From NCBI GenBank assembly GCA_030268105.1, contig BSDZ01000025.1:1364001-1428000 (forward strand): a stretch of DNA of 64,000 nt, given 5' to 3'. The notes beneath the pieces are model-generated. The model saw only the letters and a program-made list of their open reading frames with translations. It had not been told where the DNA came from and did no database searches. Position numbers and translations under genes: made by a program. Below are positions 13,301 through 25,647 of the stretch, piece by piece. How positions within the stretch are numbered: position 1 is the first letter of the stretch; each line of letters starts with the position of its first letter. The stretch is from Volvox africanus (Eukaryota; Chlorophyta; Chlorophyceae; Chlamydomonadales; Volvocaceae).

Positions 13301-16300
13301 TGACCCGCCGCTCTCCGCGTTAAGAAGGGCATTGCGGCGAATGTACGGTGTACGACATAAGATTTGTGTATTGTGTGGTTTGGTTTTACCGCAGGTAGCA
13401 GTCCGCGGGCGAGCTACAACCTTAGCAGCGGTGGGCTGGCACCTATTGCAGCGGCTCCCTGGAGTCCGATGCCGACGCCGCGGCGAAGTGGTAGCTGCGT
13501 CAGCAGCGACGGCAGCGCTGGCGGCAGCAGTAGCAACGTCAGTGGCGGCGGCGGCGGCGCTGTCACCACCAGTCATGGCGCCGCAGCAGTCATGGCATCA
13601 GGACCCGCGGCTTCCATCCTTCCATCCACGGGGGCTGTCGCACTGGACGTGCCGTACAAGCAGTGGCATTCGAGCGTCACAGTTCTGTTTGCGGATATAG
13701 GTGAGGTCCTGCGGCGGCCGTCGGCACCCCGCCTGGCGCTCAGGGTGCGGTACGGAAGCCTTACACCACATCTGGGTGTTGTGGATTCCGCGATGGGCTC
13801 GTGTTCATGTTCGTGCGTAACGGGAACCAATCTGACCAGGTTTGCGGACAGGAATGGCAACACCCGTCCCCGGTGCAATGTTTTGGTACATTCCGCCAAT
13901 CTCCCAACCCCAAATAATCCACATCGGGTAGGATTATCGGGTAGGGTGATTCGTTTGATTGCATTCGTTTCCTAACTCCATCCTCCTTCCCGCCGCCCCT
14001 TCCTCCCCTCCTCCTCCTCTCCTCCCCTCCTCGTCCTCCTCTCCTCCTCCTCTCCTCCTCCTCTCCTCCTCCTCTCCTCCTCCTCTCCTCCTCCTCTCCT
14101 CCTCCTCTCCTCCTCCTCTCCTCTCCTCCTCACTTCCTCCTCTCCTCCTCGTCCTCTCCTCCTCTCCTCCTCCTCTCCTCTCCTCCTCGTCCTCCTCCTC
14201 TCCTCCTCTCCTCCTCCTCTCCTCCTCCTCCCCTCCTCCTCTCCTCCTCTCCTCCTCTCCTCCTCTCCTCCTCCTCCTCCCCTCCTCGTCCTCCCCTCCT
14301 CCTCCTCTCCTCCCCTCCTCGTCCTCCTCTCCTCCTCCTCTCCTCCTCCTCTCCTCCTCCTCTCCTCCTCCTCTCCTCCTCCTCTCCTCCTCCTCTCCTC
14401 CTCCTCTCCTCTCCTCCTCACTTCCTCCTCTCCTCCTCGTCCTCTCCTCCTCTCCTCCTCCTCTCCTCTCCTCCTCGTCCTCCTCCTCGTCCTCCTCCTC
14501 CCCTCCTCTCCTCCTCCTCCTCTCCTCCTCTCCTCCTCCTCTCCTCTCCTCCTCTCCTCCTCCTCTCCTCTCCTCCTCGTCCTCCTCCTCTCCTCCTCCT
14601 CCTCCTCGTCCTCCTCCTCCCCTCCTCTCCTCCTCCTCCTCCTCGTCCTCCTCCTCCCCTCCTCTCCTCCTCCTCCTCCTCCTCCTCCTCCCCTCCTCCC
14701 CTCCTCTCCTCCTCCTCCTCCTCCTCTCCTCCTCCTCTCCTCTCCTCCTCTCCTCCTCTCCTCCCGCAGTGGGCTACACCAGCATGGCCCAGTCCCTAGC
14801 CCCCGAACAGGTGATGGCGGTGCTGCACTCGCTGTTCAGTCGGTACGACGACTTGCTGGCACCGCTGAACGTCTACAAGGTGGAGACCATCGGAGATGCA
14901 TGTGAGCCTATGGCTGTAGCGGCGCGGGATGAGGGGGAGCTCCCACTAGCTCGAATCTTCCTGGATAAGCTGAGGCCCTTACCCTGCGGACTCCGTGAGG
15001 GGTTACGGCACGCAGGGAGGGGCAGGGCGCGAAGGCCTCAGACAAGGCCACCCAGTCCGCTTGGATCTGCATCTGCATCTGCATCTGGATCTGGGTCTGG
15101 GTCTGGGATCACTTCTGCCACCCACAAGCCTGCCCGGTTAATCGAATGGAGGACTTGGGGCCTTGCGGGCAAGCATGCGACGAAGCGCACCAATGCTGGC
15201 TTTACCGGGGGGCGGCTAGTGCTAAGCATACTTATTCCACTGTCGGCGCCTCAGTACCCGGATATTCGATTCATATATATCGGACGTCCAGCAGCAGAGC
15301 TCCGTACCCTGTCTCACTCTTGGCAGTATATTTCTCATCTAATGCCTGGCTCGTGAGATAACTACTCCATATACATATTTTCATGCGTATGCACGATTAT
15401 ACGTGTACATGTGCAGCATGGGAGTTACGGAGGACGCAATCCTTAAAATGACGATTCACATCACTTGCGCGTGCAGACAAGGGGTAGGCTAACGCCTGAC
15501 CGGGTATTGTTTGCCACTGGTACTTACGAACGTGAGACTTTCCCAGATACCTGATATCAGATCCCGAGCTGATGGATTTTGTTGGAACTTATCGGTGTTC
15601 ACGTGGCTCCCGACCCCCTATTTTTCCCCCATCTCGACCCTACGCCCGGACGCTTCACCTCCATAAGACATGGCTGCGACAGGCCTGCTGTACGAGAGCT
15701 CGTCTCATGCGGCCGACATGGTCGATTTCGGTGTGGGTATGATCCGGGCCGCGGCGGGTGTCAGCGACCCGGTTAGCGGTCAGCCCCTGCGGATACGGGT
15801 GGGGATCAACAGCGGACCCGTCATGAGTGGCATTGTGGGGGCCTGTAGGGCTCGCTACTGCTTGTTCGGTGAGAGGGCTTGGGGGCGCCAGGGTGGAGGA
15901 GAGCTAGAGGGACGGAGAACCTTTGGAAGGGTCTGGCTGGGGCGTATGGGTGGGGAGAGGGGGGTCCCGTGTCCGGTGCGACTGATAGTGGTGCTGTTGC
16001 AAGCGCTTTTCGCGCGCGAATAGTAGGGAAGAGTCGAGGCATGGGAGGTAGTCGTCCAATCCACGTGTCCTGTCTTTGTGCGAATAGGCGGATAAGGGAG
16101 GGGCCTTACCTGCTTTTTCTAGCGTGCGCCGACTCCGCTGGCACCAAATGCGATCGGAAACCGCCGGACCCCGCAGGTGACACGGTCAACACCGCAAGCC
16201 GCATGGAGAGCACCGGTGTCCCTGGAGCAATCCAGGTAACGTTATGTGCGTCTGGGAGTATCGGCACATGCACCGGTTTGTCGTAATCCAGATGCGGTAT

Positions 16301-16785
16301 GGCGTAAGAGAACACACACGCACACACACATCAGGAACCCGCGGCTCCACGAAAGGTTCGCCCCCGCCGCCATTCTTGTCACCGCCAGTGCCTGTGCAAC
16401 CCACAGTCACATCTGAATTCTCACAAACTCCGCAAATTTGACGCCCAATTTATTTCTCATCATAACGACGGCCACGTCCACCTTCGTGCTTCCCCTCCCT
16501 TCTTGTCCCTGAACGGCCGTGTGCAAACCCGCCACGCCCGCCACATCACACGAGTGCTCCAATATACCATCCTGACGCCCTACCCATCCGTGGATGTGAT
16601 TGTACGTCATTCGGCAGATCTCCGAGGACACTTACATGGCACTGCCAGAGTCCAGCAGGGCTTTATGGACGTGCCGCGGCGAGGTGGAGGTGAAGGGCAA
16701 GGGGCTGCTGCGGACCTACCTGCTGATTCCGCAACTGAAAGAAGAAGTCGAGGTGGGGGCGGTAGAGGTCCAGGCGGCGGCGTAA
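6079..16785 (+). CDS. Membrane GAF-domain class III cyclase, guanylyl-cyclase type
   Basis: Seven exons close in phase: 6079-11085, 11279-12908, 13395-13700, 14770-14901, 15668-15868, 16177-16235 and 16618-16785 (TAA); about 2500 residues. It should make cGMP from GTP. The cyclase domain at the C-terminus (residues about 2305-2490) has FADIVGYTSM with metal Asp (~2313), KVETIGDAY with guanine-selecting Glu (~2353) and second metal Asp (~2357), RYCLFGDTVNTASRM with guanine-selecting Cys (~2423), Asn (~2430) and transition-state Arg (~2434). Upstream are a helical linker (LLMTDIMPYDAVQLLKRR, about 1680), a GAF-like domain (about 1430-1665) and three or four hydrophobic segments (about 1205-1345). 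The first 1200 residues are low-complexity, with a poly-Gln run at nucleotides 7286-7318. The true start and the frame of the first 1.3 kb are uncertain: other frames are also open between 6740 and 7260, so upstream exons or a different N-terminus are possible. The 12908 donor is chosen by phase. The cyclase assignment is very secure. Confidence 0.88.
7286..7318 (+). repeat. (CAA)n tract encoding poly-Gln
   Basis: Eleven consecutive CAA codons inside the long first exon of the cyclase gene. Confidence 0.85.
13979..14766 (+). repeat. 790-bp (CTC/TCC)-rich pyrimidine tract ending at a splice acceptor
   Basis: Nearly pure C/T on the plus strand, built from TCCTCC, CTCCTC and CCCCTC units with occasional GTCC interruptions; an internal segment around 14040-14170 recurs around 14320-14450. 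It fills most of the intron before the cyclase exon at 14770 and runs straight into its acceptor (CCCGCAG). Confidence 0.95.
15060..15113 (+). repeat. Short (TCTGCA/TCTGGG)n tandem repeat
   Basis: About eight imperfect 6-bp units (GGATCT, GCATCT, GGGTCT) in the intron between the cyclase exons ending 14901 and starting 15668. Confidence 0.8.
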
Positions 16786-19700
16786 GCGCTGGCACGCATA
16801 CCTCCCCCGGGGACCCACGACGTGCTTACAACAATCCTGCAGGACGAGGAGCAAGAGCAGACATAATCGAAGAACAAAGACGATTAAAAAGTTAAACAGA
16901 ACTTAGCCGCGCGGCCTGCGGCCCCTTCTCGGTTCTCGGAAGCGGTTCAGCAGGGTGCAGGTGCCGGGCACAGCAATGACACTGAGAGAATGTGCAGTAC
17001 TTATATGGGTGCATCAGCGTGCAGCAGCATTAGTAGCAGTAATAACAGTAACAGCAGCAGCGAGACAGAGCAAGAGCAGGTCCCGCAGGAGGCCGGTCGT
17101 GCCATTCGTGTGCTGCGAAGCACGCACGGCCACACAAGCCCCAACTCCCAACTCAACGAAAACCACCGAGGGTCACGGGTGGAGGATCCGGCACCCCTAT
17201 GCATCCCACCGTTTAGTCCAACCCTTGGATGAGGACATACATACGCCATAGAAACCGTTCAGTCGACAGAGTCGCTGCCGAACAGAAAGCAACATTCGGG
17301 GTTACTGATAGCTTACTTGCCATGCCGCGATTCATCAGTTCCACGGGGAATGTCGAACTGCACTGTCCAGGGCGGGAGAGGCGGGGATGGGCAAGGACCA
17401 GCTTCGCGTGTCTTCCATCCAGTGTGTGGAGGGTGGGCACTAGAAACCTCGTGGCGGTAGTGGTAGTTATGGCGGCGTCGGAGACGACTAGACAGCATCT
17501 GAACATATAAGTGGGGCCGCCACAAGGAGGTGAGTTCGTGCCAACGCGACGGCTGGCACCTCCGAAGATTTTGATAGCGTTGACAGGAGAACTTTAAGAC
17601 CAGCTTTTACCTAGCCTGAGCTAGGATCTTGGTTTGCTTGGGGCCGCGGAAGAAAGCCAACGAGGCTCTGGCGCATGCAAGTTCTCGTTCGTCTTGTTGC
17701 AGGACTTTAGTCTACTGATGATACTCTGCCTCATGAGCGCCAGGCGAGGGAAAACCCTGTCAGCGCCTGACACTCAGCAGCCGGCGGGTACAACCATTAG
17801 TTTCCCTCGTCGTGAAGGACCGGACAGATACAGAAAGTACTTCGAAATTCGTTCAGTACGACTGTACTACTAAACGATTGTCCTTTGTATTAAGACACGG
17901 TAGCTGCTGAGCACCCGATATGTCGCTGGGTTGCTTCTTATCTGCGTCTCTATGGTCCTTAACGTAGGCTTTTGGTTCCTTACCCAGCACGTCGGCAGGA
18001 TGGGAAGCTTAAAACAGTCTAAATGCCCGTGCGATATCACGATATAATTACGATGCGCCTCATCGCCAGCGCCACCCGGTAAAAGGTAGGGACGATCGGG
18101 ACCTTTGTGACAGACATAATCCAAAATGCAGTACTGTCGTTGAAGGCGGGAGTCGTCACGGTACGCGCGGCGCGGCAAATTGCCTGCACGCTGCGGCTCT
18201 CCAGGGCATATTACAGTCGCCAAAACTTAGCCATGATTATTGTGTCCATCCATTTAGGGTACGTGTGTGCTATTCACATTATTTGATCCTCAGTCTGTTG
18301 TGTGTGGATGCCAGCTACCTATGAAGAGGCGGGAAGGCAGGGAAAGTGAGATAGCGCTTTATTTTTCCATTACTTATTGAACTGACATCCATGAGGGTCA
18401 ACATCGAGTGTCCTATCCAACTGGACGAGAACTCCAACAGAAGCCGTGTGTGTACCTCTGTTTTTCTTCCCCTTCCCCGGGGACTCGGGGGCTGGAGGTG
18501 TCCCCACCAAGCTCGTTTCCATCTCACGGAGCCATACCAGGTCATGTCACGCCACATTTCGAAATGATGTTGGCTGCTACGTCTTTTGCTGCTTATCCGG
18601 CGAAATGTGCTTCCCAAGTTCCCATGCTTTTTATGTTGTCAATATTGGCGTTGCTACTGCTGCTGCTGCTGTTGCTGGTGCTGTTGGGTGGCGGGTTTCT
18701 GTGAAGTCCGCTTACTTGTTTAATAGCCCTTATAAAGTCTTTTGGCCACAGCGAAAAGTGGTGAGTGACCCACGTTTCACCCAGAATCCAGTATTGGTTA
18801 CCCATTACCACTCCTGTGATGGATTGTTATAATTATTATCCTTCGGGTGGTGTATGAGGCATTTTGCGCACAGGTGAATTTTCTGACAGATAAGAAGGTT
18901 TGAGGTTTAGCTCCGTGACTTGGCTGCTGGAGTAGGCTGCTGCGGGCGTTACCCCAAACCTAACCCCAACTCCAACTCCAACTCCAACTCCGATTTGTCC
19001 GTTGCGCGCCGCCCTCCCGTGCGCCATGTTGCCTGGTCGGTGGTAATGATATGACCCCGGTGCCGGTAGCCGAGAGCTCTTTGTACTTTGCTTACACGTT
19101 CCTTCGTTTGATTTGTAAGCCTCCCCGAAGGAGCCAGGTACTAGTTCTGTTGTTTAACAAAGGAGGTTTTTGAGTCGTGATAGTATAACTGAATGGGTTA
19201 GAAAAATACTAAAATCGGACGTGCAATGTCGTATGCACCCTTAGTCTATTTGGGTTTTCTTTTTTGTTGAGCCGCTGTCAACAGATCTACAGGTCTATGC
19301 TTTCAGTCGTGTGACAGTTCACATGGGCAATGCCTTCGCGGTGTGAGCTACCGTCCTGGAGCAGCCGCTGCTGCCGGTTTGGTGCCTATTCCCCGGGCCT
19401 CTTGCCTCGTGTATTGTGGTAGTATGACCACGTGTTTGCGCGTAATAAGATGACGTTATATGTGTGTTAATGTGTGGGCCTGGTACCCCCTTCGCCCGAT
19501 ATAGTGAAGAACACGAGGGGGTTGGGTTAGGTCAAACCGCTGTGAAAGCCTTCAGCCGACAGAGCGGTTTCTTGTTATTTGGCGTTTGGGTTTGGCGTGG
19601 TTCCGTTTGCCTGTAGGCCCCAGAGGGCGCGAGAGGGCGCTTAGCGTAGGACGCATGATATGATAATGTGCATGTTGATGAATGAGTGGGTTGGTACGGG

Positions 19701-20409
19701 AATGGGGTGTATGAACGGTTGCTCGGTAGCACGGATAGGTGTTGCTGCCTTGGTCGAGGCAACGAGCCAATGCATATATGCCAAGTTGAGGTAGAGGCGA
19801 TGATTAAGGTTGATCAGCTGCCAACGCTACAGGCCAGATACAAATTGGACAGGTATACTTACGCGCGCAAAACCGCTCGTGGCTCGGGCGGGGCGTGTTT
19901 TTACAAGCGCCTGTGTCGGACCGCTATGTTTTACGATATCGAATGTGCTATTCCTGGTTAGCGCAGTACGGCATGCATGAAGCTTTAGGACGAGATGCGG
20001 CACAGTTTCGATGGTAGCTATGCTTATAGTAGTCTTAAAGCATCTTTGCACGCCTAGTAGTTGATTGGGTAACGCGGGGCCGCTGTTTGTGCGCTGGCAC
20101 GTGTTGCAATGAAGTGTGATTATACATAAACCTGGTTGTTATAGGATCGTACGTTGCCTGCCATCCAGCAGTGCCGGAGTCTACGCACATGGGCCATTCC
20201 TAAATCACAAACGAATCAGATTGCATTTGTAAATCTTATTAGAGCTGGCAGGTGCTGAAGGGGGGGTATGTCGCATCGATGAAAGGACTTGTGGGAAACG
20301 CCCCAGAGCCACCCCACAGGCGTGCCTCATATCCCCTGCCAGAAGTCGAATATGCGCGCTTAAGAAGTGAATTGCAGTACAACAAGGGTAAGAGGGGACG
20401 TGGCCGCGC
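16786..20409. other. Long stretch without a confident gene
   Basis: Downstream of the cyclase stop I find no clear TGTAA signal for some distance. From about 16955 to 17232 one frame reads a Ser/Asn/Glu-rich stretch (around SSISSSNNSNSSSE) typical of algal low-complexity coding sequence; it could be an alternative C-terminal exon of the cyclase, but no donor of matching phase was found. At 18650-18690 is a short CTG run and at 18965-18990 a (CCAACT)n run. Nothing else is supported. Confidence 0.45.
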
Positions 20410-20492
20410 TGGCAGCATGTGTAATATATATATATAATACACACGCGCACACACACACATATATATATGTGTGTGTGTGTGTGTGTAGATAC
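20410..20492. repeat. Mixed (AT)n / (AC)n / (GT)n microsatellite, self-complementary
   Basis: TATATATATA, then ACACACACAC, then ATATATATAT, then GTGTGTGTGT. The AC and GT runs flank a central AT run, so the block is a near-perfect palindrome able to form a hairpin or cruciform. Confidence 0.85.
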
Positions 20493-20609
20493 ACGTATAT
20501 AAGGATCCGCACACATGTGCATGGGTAGCCAATTAGAGCATTTCACCAGATACGGTGGTAATTAGCCTCATGATGTCACCTACCGCAAGAACTGTCGGTC
20601 AACCTGCAA

Positions 20610-20732
20610 ATGAAGCTGCACTCACTACAGCTGATGAGATCCCTCACCTCGCTCTCAAGGTTCCAGTTGACGCTACGCGGCCAGACCACCGCGCTTAAGG
20701 AGCGGAAGAATATTACACAGCTGGATGATTAG
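20610..20732 (+). other. Possible orphan 3' exon (unknown protein)
   Basis: An open frame running through ATG at 20610 to TAG at 20730-20732 reads ...NLQMKLHSLQLMRSL... and ends ...LKERKNITQLDD. It has the heptad-like pattern of an amphipathic helix and normal codon use, and stays open back to about 20570. No upstream exon can be placed. It may be the last exon of a decayed gene. Family not recognised. Confidence 0.25.
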
Positions 20733-20960
20733 TCGTGCGACCGGATCATACGCTCTCAAAACGTAAGAGCGTTAAACAAACAAACACATCCCACAACGCG
20801 CGTATCCATTTGCTCTGAAAAGTGTAACGGTGTTGTACCGTACCCGCACACCGTACGTACAGCAAGCCAAATCGCATGATGCAAATATACAGGGAGCCGC
20901 CCGCCTATTTCATTCATACTGCAGACTTCATCAATATCGTGTCGCAATGTTGCACCCGCA

Positions 20961-20991
<31 letters not shown>

Positions 20992-22053
20992 CATACATAC
21001 ATACATACATACATACATACATACATACATACATACATACATACATACATACATACATACATACACATCCGCAAAATGGACGCATCTCTCGTAGGGCCAA
21101 TTAAGTAACAAGAACCTCAAGAAACAAGAATTTCAGATTCGAACCCCCCGAATTGCTCATTGAAGCACCCACGTATTTGGGTGTGCAGTCAGTCACCTGC
21201 ACCAATGTCAGGCTGTTTTTAAGCTTGCATAAAGCCCCCCGCGCTCTGCATTGTGCAATTTTAGTGCGGATTTTCCCCATCCGTGTCTCTCGGGCATTTG
21301 GCGCGACTAAAGCCATGCTTCTCAAACTGCGTCAGGCAAGTATACCTGTAGCCTGCACATGCACAACACCACAACTATGAAATGACTTCGAGGCACATGC
21401 ACGAATTCATCGCCTGGCACGACTGTCTGACCGCAAGGTGCCGACACCGGCCGGCACCGACAGTGGTCCCGGCTCCCTGCCCTTATAGCCCTGCGCCGTT
21501 GGCCCTTCCGAAATATGGGACTCCTGATAGCAACACACACACTGATGAATTGAAACGCGAACGGATGACGACGTAAGAACAAGGCAAAACCATTGTACGC
21601 GCACCTCCTTTGGCGGCTTCATGCGAGACTCGCAGGTATCAGGAATGCTATCCCCGGGCCCACTGGCCGCTTCGGCTACATTAGGGAGGACTCTGACCTC
21701 TTCTCTCGACCCCCCTTTGGACCCGCAAGCCTGTCAACATACAGCACCGCACCGCACCGCACCGCACCGCACCGCTGCAACAGCCGCCACACAAAACCCC
21801 CCAAAAGAGAGATCCACATCCGCTGGGACCCCCTCAGGGCCCCGCCCCCCTTCCATTTGGCCTCCTGCATCTACTGTACCACACTGGTGATTGCGTTTCA
21901 TTTGCCGTATTACTTAAACCCGTGAGTTGATGACGCGTGAGTTGAAAATAGAGAATTGAGCTCACAAACAACACCGAATGCAACCAACTCGCAACCCGTG
22001 CTGCTGCCAGCAACACAACCCATGGGCCTAGAAAACCCCCACAAGCAGCCCTC
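20733..22053. other. Stretch without a confident gene
   Basis: Holds the (TACA)n tract at 20962-21065 and a short (ACCGC)n run at about 21743-21775. It lies downstream of the minus-strand transporter and probably includes its 3' UTR. No coding signal recognised. Confidence 0.5.
20962..21065 (+). repeat. (TACA)n microsatellite, about 26 units
   Basis: Perfect tetranucleotide tract; the apparent reading frames through it are artefacts of the repeat. Confidence 0.95.
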
Positions 22054-25000
22054 TCACCCCAGCAGCGGTGAGTGCTCATCCGAAACCCGATGGTTTACAA
22101 CCCGTTTGTTTCGCGACCCTCCAGCGAACTCAACATCTCGCCCGTGCCCGTCACCCGCTTCCGGTCTGAGGCTGTCCTCAGATGCCTTAGGCCCCCCTGC
22201 GGGGCCCCAGCCACCGTGCCCCTCCACGTTCTCCTCCCCACCCTGCACCCGTTGCGTGGGCGGGCGGTACGTGAAGGAGGCGCCGAGAAATGCAGACACG
22301 GGGGCCGGCACCCAGGCAGCGGGATACATGTGGATGAGGTGGGAGTACACGAAGACGCCCAGGGTAGTCATGCCGTAACCCATCAAGCCCAGCTGCGTGA
22401 CAGGGTTACTGAACACCGCCACCGCCGTCACGGCGGCAGCAACCTGTGTAAGGAATGGGGAGGGCGGAACGGGGAAGCGCTCAGCGGAGGGTGAAGCTGG
22501 TTTGTTGATCAGATGTCAGGCGGGGAGACGAGATGGAGCCCGTGGGGACGACGCGGCTTCAGAATTAGGACGCGAGGAAGGGGCTGACTCCTACAGACCT
22601 CCAGGTGTCCCGGCGGAACTGCGGCAAGTGCATCTCTGCCGGAGTGGGACTTTACTGCGGGCAGTCAATGACGCTCAGAGTTGTGCTCCTGAGTCCCCTC
22701 CTGATTACATATATTAGAGACATAGATAGAGACATAGAGACATACAAACATAGATAGATAGATAGATAATTAGGTAGAGATAGACAGATAGGTAGGTAGA
22801 TACAGCAGACAGACAAGAAGATAGATAGACAGGCAGAGATCCATATGACGGACAAGAATACACCGAGAGATGCAGCTGCCCGCTCTGGTCATCGAGTGAA
22901 GAGGCGGGAGAGCTCTTTGGGTTAGAGCCCATCACCGGCCCCATGGGCGCCCGTGACTCGGTCCGCTGTGTTCCATCGCCCCTCTACCCCTCTACCCCTC
23001 TACCGCTCTACCGCTGTCCCGTGCTGCCGCGCTACCAGGGGGATGGCACTCACGTTTTTGAAGTTCCCGAGGACCTGAAGTGTGAGCGCACCCAACCTTT
23101 TGGATATGATGAAGTTAGTCCAGTTTGCAAGAAAGGCTAGTCCGCAAGATAGCGCCAGCAGCGGTATGAAGCTTCGGTGCGCCGCATGCAGTTGGGCCAC
23201 CTGGCGCAGACTGTTGGGTTCTGTAACCAGCGTTAACAGCGTCAGCAGCGCCGCGGAGATGGCGGATGTGTACGCCAGCAGAGTCATCGGATGAAAGCGG
23301 TCGCGTTCGTCGGTCAGCAGCACAGCCTGCACGCGGAGATGGGGGCCCCGCCAACGAGGAGGAGTAGGAGGTCATGCGAGGGAAGGATGAATGGGATATG
23401 GATACAAGGAGGCGGGCAATAGTACGGGGGAAGGTCATGGACTAATCCGGTCGCCGGAGCCATGGTGCGTGGAGGAGGAGGATAGGAAGAGGGGAAGAGG
23501 GGAGGGAAACGAACATCGAAACGCTGGAAAAGGGGAAGAGGGGAAGCACAGGTGCGTAGAGCAGCGCTACAAAAGGTGCCTCTATTGCCCTAAGCCCATA
23601 TGATTTCCGTTTTCGGGCTGCGGCTGCCTCATTGCATCCGCTGGTTGCATCCGCTGGAGGCCATCTCCTATCGCCCACGCGTACACACACACCTACCTGC
23701 AACACAGTCTTGAAGCTCCTTGCCAGACACGCCACGATCTGCAGCAACAGCCCCACCAAGTTGAACAGGGGCTCGCCTCCAGAGGCCAACATAATCCCGA
23801 TCGCAACGGGCGCCAGCGCCGCGTACGTGACCGCAGCCTCGCGGCGACCCTGAATCAGGAAAGCAAGCACCGCTGTGAAGCCCGGTGTGGTTGAGCCTGG
23901 GGGTGGGGGAACGCGGGAAGGAAAGGGAAGGGAGGGGCTACAGCCTTTGCAGCCTTTTGGTCAGAGCACGTTGCCCGCCCCCCAGGCTTGTGACAGCGCA
24001 CTCAGAGATTCAATTAGCCACAAAGCGCAGTCATGACCCTAAAACACACATGCCCATCGAACCAACCCCCCCTCCGACCCGACTGAAGCGTTTCATTTTC
24101 CGGTCACACAGCGCCCAACCAGGCGCTGACCCCACGCATGGAAACCGACGCAGACAGACTCACAGATATACACAAACACATACACACACAACACTGGCTC
24201 CAAACAGTCCTCCACCCGTTGCTTCCGTTGGGGAGGTCGCTGTTTCCTAACTGGGTCCCGTAGTTTCCCAACTTGGGAGGCCATTACCCCCTCCAGCTAG
24301 CTAATCAGACGCAAGGCCCTCCTCTATCGGCGGTTTTACTCTTCAGCTTTCATGGGCATTAGCAACAGTTTCCCAATGTTACATCCCGCCCACACACACG
24401 CACCTATTGCCTGCACGAATGAGGCGGGCAGGTAGGCCAGCGAGGCCATGCACGTGGCCACTGCCATGGTGAAGGAGGCTGCCAGCACCGCCACGCGAAC
24501 AAGCAGCTGAGGGCTGACCTGCACACGTGGGAGTGCAACAAAGTCTCCGTGAATGTCTCCGTGAGGTTTCGGAGGATCGGGTTGGGCAGGGCAGGGCAAC
24601 TGCTTACAGAACCGCAGTACAACCACACACTGCAATGTCAACCATCACCAACAGGGGCTCCACTACCACGACATTACTTGAGAAGTTGAACCATTTCGTT
24701 CCAATAAACAGATGACAGGCTGTCCATGCCGAAGTCCGCGTACCTTCCATCCCACATCACTGCGGCAGACGCTCCCCCCTTCCCCCCCGGCTCCTCCCCC
24801 CCCTCCTCTGTACCGTCACAAACCCACGTTCTTTCAGTCCCCAGCCAGTGCAACCCCCAAGGCTTCAGTTGGGAGGCTGTTTTAGACGGACGGGTCTTTC
24901 CATCGCGCACCTGCTTCCGCGGTACCACCCCCAGAGCCAGCAGCGTGTTGGATGCCGCGCAGCTGGACAGCATGTGCAGCAGCGTGAGCATAGACGTGCT

Positions 25001-25647
25001 GTGGAATCCCGTTTCTGAAATGAGCCATTTGTTGGAGATAATCAGACCTGGCATCAGGAAGATGAGCGGGGTTTCATGTGTCAGGGACCAAGGGGGAGGG
25101 AGGGAGGAAGGGAGGAGTTAAGCAGCGACATCTTCATGACCCATCCAGCCGTGTCAGGCATGCCATAAATACATGCGGACGATCGATCTTTGTTTGCGCA
25201 TTGCTCTACTTTACGGCTGAGGGCTGACAACCTGGGGTGCGGACTCCAGATGAAGCATTAAGCATTGGGGGCAGCTGCTGCTGCCTCGCCGAGACTGCAT
25301 GATCAGGCGCGGGCATTTGCACCATATAAACGCAACTAAGACCGGTATGGCTGAAACTCTACTTGTATATAGAATTAAATTTTAATGTGACTAAGCATGA
25401 TTTTATGTCGGCGTTGGTGAACAAAATAATGCTTGTGTGAAACTCAAAATAAATTATCATTAAAGGACCGAGGGCCTCAATTCCTGATATCATTGTACTC
25501 ACCAACGCTAATAGTATACCAGCAGATTACAAGCAAAACTATTTCTAAGAATTCCTTGCATCTTCGTCCGTGACACCAGACAGGACCAGCCCGAGTCGCT
25601 GAGTCCTGATCGCGTCCATTGATTGATGAATCCACCAGCTTTGACAT
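22054..25647 (-). CDS. DMT-superfamily transporter, triose-phosphate-translocator (TPT) type
   Basis: Complete gene on the minus strand, six exons that close exactly in phase: 25647-25503, 25047-24911, 24518-24404, 23896-23697, 23326-23054 and 22443-22054; 419 residues. TPT-family antiporters move phosphorylated sugars or nucleotide sugars across plastid-envelope or Golgi/ER membranes. Visible hallmarks: TM1 followed by SNKWLISETGF and a T-LH motif (about residues 50-70), FVQAIGSTTPGFTAVLA (about 140), a hydrophobic ladder of about ten segments, SKRLGALTLQVLGNFKN (about 275-290) and NPVTQLGLMGYGMTT (about 305), which correspond to the conserved second-half signature of this family. The C-terminal tail is long, hydrophilic and ends EHSPLLG. 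No obvious transit peptide, so Golgi/ER location is more likely than plastid. Start ATG at 25647 is preceded by TATAAATA about 15 bases upstream on its strand. Substrate cannot be read from sequence. Confidence 0.88.
22716..22835. repeat. (GATA)-like imperfect microsatellite
   Basis: AGATAGATAGAT with interruptions (GACAGATAGGTAGGTAG) inside an intron of the transporter gene, between its last two exons. Confidence 0.8.

Noticed and set aside
13959..15356. 465-codon open frame of Ser/Pro/Leu repeats
   Set aside because: It is the CT-rich intron tract read through into the true cyclase exon; the splice sites at 13700 and 14770 restore the conserved FADIVGYTS motif exactly.
20756..21108. Tyr-Val-Cys-Met and Tyr-Ile-His-Thr repeat frames
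   Set aside because: Artefacts of the (TACA)n microsatellite.
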